This document shows positions 59,819 through 64,000 of a DNA stretch of 64,000 nucleotides, piece after piece. The notes below the pieces were generated by a model, which was not told the origin of the DNA, searched no databases, and saw nothing but the letters and a program-made list of their open reading frames with translations. The position numbers and the translations under genes are program-made. Each line of letters begins with the position of its first letter. Position 1 is the stretch's first letter. The stretch comes from Zarea fungicola (Eukaryota; Ascomycota; Sordariomycetes; Hypocreales; Cordycipitaceae): contig FWCC01000128.1 of assembly GCA_900169235.1 (NCBI GenBank), positions 1-64,000 of the forward strand. Direction: 5' to 3'.

Positions 59819-61352
59819 GATTGTGAATGATCTGGAGATGTTAAATGAACGATGGAGTTTTCCTGGGACAATTAAGTTGTTTATAAAGGAAAACAAGGCA
59901 ATTTGTAGAGCTCCGAGCAGCTGTGAGCAGTAGAAAATTTAGGAGTGGGACCCGTTCTTTTTCTGTTGGGAGGGGTTAATTATGTCATTCTTATAAAGAG
60001 CCTGCCCCGTGCTGATGGACTGTGATTTTTATTCGCTCATTGGGCCGGAAACACCTCCACCTACTACAGCCGGCATCTGGCAGCGAAACCTTTTTTGCCT
60101 CATAGTTTGAAGGCGCTTGCTTGGGCGCGTAACGGGACCACAAGGCCAGGCCCATCTAATCCAATGCCGAAGTCCCCGATACTAGGAGGATGCCCTTGAC
60201 AATGACGGTAGTGTGGATACGCTCTACGGAGTAGTTCTGCGATGAATGCCTAGCTTGAAACTGCCATATCCAGCGCCTATCCTTATCGCCTACCTACGTA
60301 TACATTTCATACTCTGCAAAGGTAGTGCATAAGCTCATTATCTAGTATAGGCGTATAATATGTTGATAAAGCAGGCCATAGTCACCTATATAAGCCACGG
60401 ATTTGAGATAAGAAATGGTATAAAACTAAGCCCTGCAATTTATATAAAGAGTTAAAGAGGAAGCCATGAATTTGGCTTTATGGCCCAATATTTGGCCTGG
60501 GAAAACGTGGTAGCAGGGGCCTTTAGTGGTGGAAAAACGAGGCCGACGATGTGTCTGGTGGTGGCGGCGGGTTCGAGGCCAAGGCTGCCTCCATGCCTAC
60601 AGTACACTGACAGCGCAGACAAATTGCTGCTATTCTCGTCGTCGCACAGCATGCCAAGCCACAGTTGTATGGGAGGAGCGCTAGGATCGTCTTTTGGCGT
60701 GCCTGATCAAACCGCAGTGTAGCTAGCCTGTGTCTGTGAAACATGCTATACCCTTGCGGCAAGCTTGTTCTTGCATGATATACCTCGTTGCGGTTGTAGG
60801 TGAACGTGTCTGGCTGGGGCCGGGATGGACCCGCGACACAAGGCTCAGCATACACTAAAGTAGGCACTCCCTATCTGCGTTTCCGACGATGCCAGCCATT
60901 TTACATACACATCAACGTTCTCCTTGCTAATCAAACAAAATCGAATCACTAGCTATTCTTGATATAAACAGACCGAAAACTCCTGTAGATAAACCGCCCT
61001 ATTGACTCCGCGGGTTGTAGCCAAATGACAATGGCTTGGTCTAATGCACGTCCACCAAAAACACAATGGACGGCCGCCACCGTTTTTGCAGCATTAAACC
61101 TCGGGGTTTATGAAAATCCATATTGCTATTCCCTTTCTTTTCTTTGAATTCTTTCATAGCCAAGCAAAATATCCCATCCTTCTCCTAACGTCAGCACCGC
61201 CCAGAAACTGTGACGAGATCCTTACGATTCCCCGACAATCGCTCATCTTGGCAGCAACTGCCCGTCAATAATACATGCCTAGGGCCTCTTGCTTCCCTTC
61301 CCACCGTCAAGCCTCAGCTAGCCAAGAAGCTAGGAATTTCATCTCCTTGCTC
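59819..61352. other. 1.53 kb intergenic, no gene supported
   Basis: Upstream of transketolase and 3' flank of the Pab2-like gene. Opposed frames of 66-114 codons at 60,450-60,870 overlap each other and show no motif. Confidence 0.5.
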
Positions 61353-62125
61353 CTAGTAAGGTGCGTAACCCCGGCCCCGGCCTCGACCACCGCCTCTGTA
61401 GGCTCCTCGCGGAGGGAAGCCGCCGCGGCCAAACCCTCCTCTGCCGCCCCGGAAACCGCCACGACCACGGCCGCGGCCCATGCCGGGAACGTTGGTGCGC
61501 TTAGGCGTCACCTTGATGTTGCGACCCTTGAGGACGCTTTCGTTGAGGACGAGAGCCTGCGCGACGAGGCTGGGCTCCGAGAATTCGACATAGGCATATC
61601 TAAAACCATTCCAAGCGATTAGCAATCAGCAGAGGAGAAGGAAAAAAAAAACCTTTGAGCTCCAAAGAAATAGGCATCTTACCCTTTCGGCTGGCCGGAA
61701 AACTTGTCCAGGAGAATCGTGACGCGGTTGATGGAACCGCAGCTCTGGAAATGCGCCTGAATCTCCTCTGGTGACGCAGAGTAGTCGACGTTGCCTACAA
61801 AGATGCTGCGCGAGTCGACCGACTCCTTGTCATCAGCAAGACTGGCAGATTGCTGTTCCAAGCTCGCCTGCATCTCCCGGAGCTTCTCTGCCTCCTCTTC
61901 CATTTCCGCCACGCGACGCTTCATGGCCGAAATCTCTTCCTATTACCGAAAAAAAAAGTCGCGTAAGCAAATCTTGTGTCTCGCGATATCCCCCCCCTTT
62001 ATTCAACTCGTGTAGATTTTTCTCCGCAGAGAGGGCCTGTCGCTCACCTCCTCTGTTCCTGCCATCTCGCCCTCTTGTTCATGATCGACCGGGATCGGCT
62101 CCTCTGGCTTGGTTGGCTCCGACAT
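61353..62125 (-). CDS. Pab2/PABPN1-like nuclear poly(A)-binding protein
   Basis: Predicted to bind poly(A) tails in the nucleus. Exons (minus) 62048-62125, 61683-61939 and 61353-61599; introns of 108 and 83 bp; 193 residues. The order acidic N-terminus, coiled coil, single RRM, then Arg/Gly-rich tail is that of S. pombe Pab2 and animal PABPN1. The coiled coil is [23 protein letters not shown]2 is [10 protein letters not shown] and RNP1 is GYAYVEFS, with the GYAYVEF glycine codon split by intron 2. The RGG tail ([18 protein letters not shown]) is a likely arginine-methylation target and ends GYAPY. Confidence 0.93.
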
Positions 62126-63052
62126 GTTGCTGAGTCCGCTAATCTAAAACAATGAAGGAAGTAGGAAGCAGCGTTTTGTATTCTGCGATATGAACCCTGT
62201 TTGAATCGGTTAGCCTGAAACTGAGCGCGCAGTTGGATTTTCGTCAAGTGATTGCGATGAAGTGAATGCGACGCGCAGTTGGTATAGGCAAAGTGAGTAA
62301 AAAAAAAAAAGAATGCTGTGAGAGTGAGGCTTTGCAGGGTGGGCAAACAAAGAGAAAGCTCCGACGCGAAATTCTTTGTAATGTGGTGACGAAAGCGACA
62401 AAAAGACGACAAGGGAAAAAATCTTACTAGGGTACTCTGCTTTCCGACGCAACAACAAGCGCTCCTTCACCGTTGACGACGAGGTATGGAAAAAGGGTGA
62501 TGCAAAGACGTAGTAGATCTGAGTCGCCATCACCAAGCGCAACCGCGCCATGAACGGACTGGCTGCACAGTGTGGGGAACCGAAGTTTGGCCGATTGCCA
62601 CAACGAGGACATGCAATACTACTCTCCTCGACGCGTAGAAAATTGAGAAAAGTTTTTTATTATGTCATTTTGTGAAGTGGCATGCTTCTGCGATACTATT
62701 GCTACTCTTGTGCACACTACATTAATTATCAGGCTTATGAAAAAAGCCCAACCAGTCGGGATATCTTACCGTGCTGATCCTGCGGTCCTGCCAATTGACA
62801 CCATAACGATACTTACTTGGAAGAGCAAAATGAAGATGGCCTGTTGGCTGTGGCAGTATAATGAAAATAAAACTGATGAAATAATTTCCTGGCGGAGAGG
62901 CACTCTCGCAGCGACTTGCATGTAGCAGTGGAGTCTCTCCTGCAGCAGGCAAACAAGGCTCTTGAGGCCCCCTTGTGTACTCCAACCACCACTTGGTGGT
63001 GCGCAAATAACCGATGCATTCTCTTGTGTTCAGTATGAGCTATCCATGAAAA
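62126..63052. other. intergenic, divergent promoters
   Basis: Between the Pab2-like and the second MFS gene. Opposing frames at 62,662-63,006 lack motifs. No gene is supported. Confidence 0.55.
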
Positions 63053-64000
63053 ATGGCGCCAAGTACACCATGCGAAAGCCAGCCGCTTCTGCGGAATGAG
63101 GCTTCATCAGGCGACCACCTACCTGAGGAAGCCACCAAACATGCCACTCTAGCCAGGCCGCTGCGCGTTGTTATCCCCGGCATCCTGATGCTCTTCCTCA
63201 GTGAATGGTGTTCGGTTTTCATCCGCATCTCTATGGGGGCGCTTATGGAACGAGCCATCTGCCAGCGCCAGTATCCCAATGTTGTCGACTCGCTGCACGA
63301 CCCGCGCTGCAAGAGTGGTACTGTCCAAGCCGAGCTGTTCACTGTCAGCGGCTGGGAATCAAGCTTTATTTTGATTCCAGCCCTCCTAACAGCCATTCCA
63401 TACAATATGATGGCCGAGGCCTATGGGCCGAAACTCGTAGTCCTTCTCATGGTGTTTGGCCAACTGCTGGCTCATAGCGCCGAGCTGATAGTCTGTACGT
63501 GCAGCCTGCCTGTCGTTGGGAGGCTATGACCGCGAATATCTTGCTGATTTTTTTTTTTTTAAAAATTGAAAACATATAGGCCTTCTTCCACACGTATTCA
63601 ACACTCGCTGGGTATGGCTCTGTGCAACATTCGTTGTCGTCGGTGGAGGACCAGTAGTCCTTACCTCCATGATATACTACATTGGCAATAGTATCAGCAC
63701 AGAAAAGAACCGGTATGCGAGCTACAGCGTTTCAATTCTTGACATACCCCATCAAGTTACAGTGACTGATTCTGTGTACAGAGCCACTACTTTTCTTTAC
63801 TGCACTGCTATTCGCATGGTGGGCGGCCTCACGGGAGGTCCTGTCGCGTTTCTCCTCATGAAAAACGGCCCCGTATTCACAAAATGCATGGCCCTCGGTA
63901 TCGGCGCTGCCATGTTTGGCCTTCAGCTCATCATGCCAGGTGATCTTATACGAAGGAGGGCCGCAACTGTGCCTCGCCCTCAGCCAGCCCAAAGTCACGC
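63053..64000 (+). CDS. MFS transporter, 5' part cut by window edge
   Basis: Exons 63053-63494, 63580-63712 and 63782 onward, open to the last base; introns of 85 and 69 bp. After a hydrophilic N-terminus (MAPSTPCESQPLLRNEAS, with a dileucine-like SQPLL), helices are visible: VIPGILMLFLSEW, then ILIPALLTAIPYNMMAEAYG, LVVLLMVFGQLLAHSAELIV, WLCATFVVVGGGPVVLTSMI and IRMVGGLTGGPVAFLLM. AEAYGPKLVV stands where motif A is expected. This layout fits fungal MFS proteins of unknown substrate, often found near accessory genes. The 3' part and any further introns lie outside the window. Confidence 0.82.

Overview
The window is nuclear DNA from a filamentous ascomycete, most likely a Sordariomycete and plausibly Hypocreales. 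I infer this from short introns (about 50-130 bp) with CTAAC/CTGAC-type branch points, from fungal-type single-copy genes (coatomer epsilon, MBF1, HRP1, GYP1, Rsp5/HulA, a fungal DUF1365 protein), and from a large AT-rich block that carries visible repeat-induced point mutation (RIP). The species cannot be read from the sequence. All gene models below were built by hand from reading frames and splice signals; exon sums were checked to stay in frame.

Region 1 (1 to about 15,480) is an AT-rich, gene-poor block of decayed repeats with a 29-base assembly gap at 11,782-11,810. At least two different Ty3/gypsy-type pol genes, both on the minus strand, are still recognisable by reverse-transcriptase motifs interrupted by TAG/TAA codons where Trp or Gln is expected. 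One repeat sequence is present twice, about 115-192 and 11,811-11,888. Its two copies differ only by transitions in the RIP direction, so the mutational process can be read directly.

Region 2 (about 16,700 to 20,610) is the most unusual part. Two divergent genes encode paralogs of the first two enzymes of heme synthesis: a 5-aminolevulinate synthase (ALAS) that keeps its catalytic residues but has no Cys-Pro heme regulatory motif, and a porphobilinogen synthase (PBGS) paralog that keeps both Schiff-base lysines but has lost all three zinc cysteines and one substrate-binding arginine. They share a roughly 1.2 kb intergenic region with tandem repeats and lie against the RIP block. Next come a heme-binding DOMON-cytochrome b561 protein (21,740-23,419) and an MFS transporter (23,861-25,815). 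I propose, as inference, that this is a specialised tetrapyrrole or aminolevulinate-derived locus and not housekeeping heme synthesis.

Region 3 (26,500 to 64,000) is ordinary gene-dense euchromatin: a secreted DJ-1/PfpI-like protein, ureidoglycolate lyase with GATA sites upstream, a 2H phosphoesterase with a GC-AG intron, ribosomal protein eL42, coatomer epsilon, a low-complexity hypothetical protein, MBF1, a DUF1365 protein, the RNA-binding protein HRP1 with a 1.06 kb intron, the Rab GAP GYP1, a GT90/CAP10-like glycosyltransferase, the complex I PSST subunit, the Rsp5-type HECT ubiquitin ligase, transketolase, a Pab2-like poly(A)-binding protein, and the 5' part of a second MFS transporter cut by the window edge. 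No tRNA, rRNA or CRISPR array was recognised.
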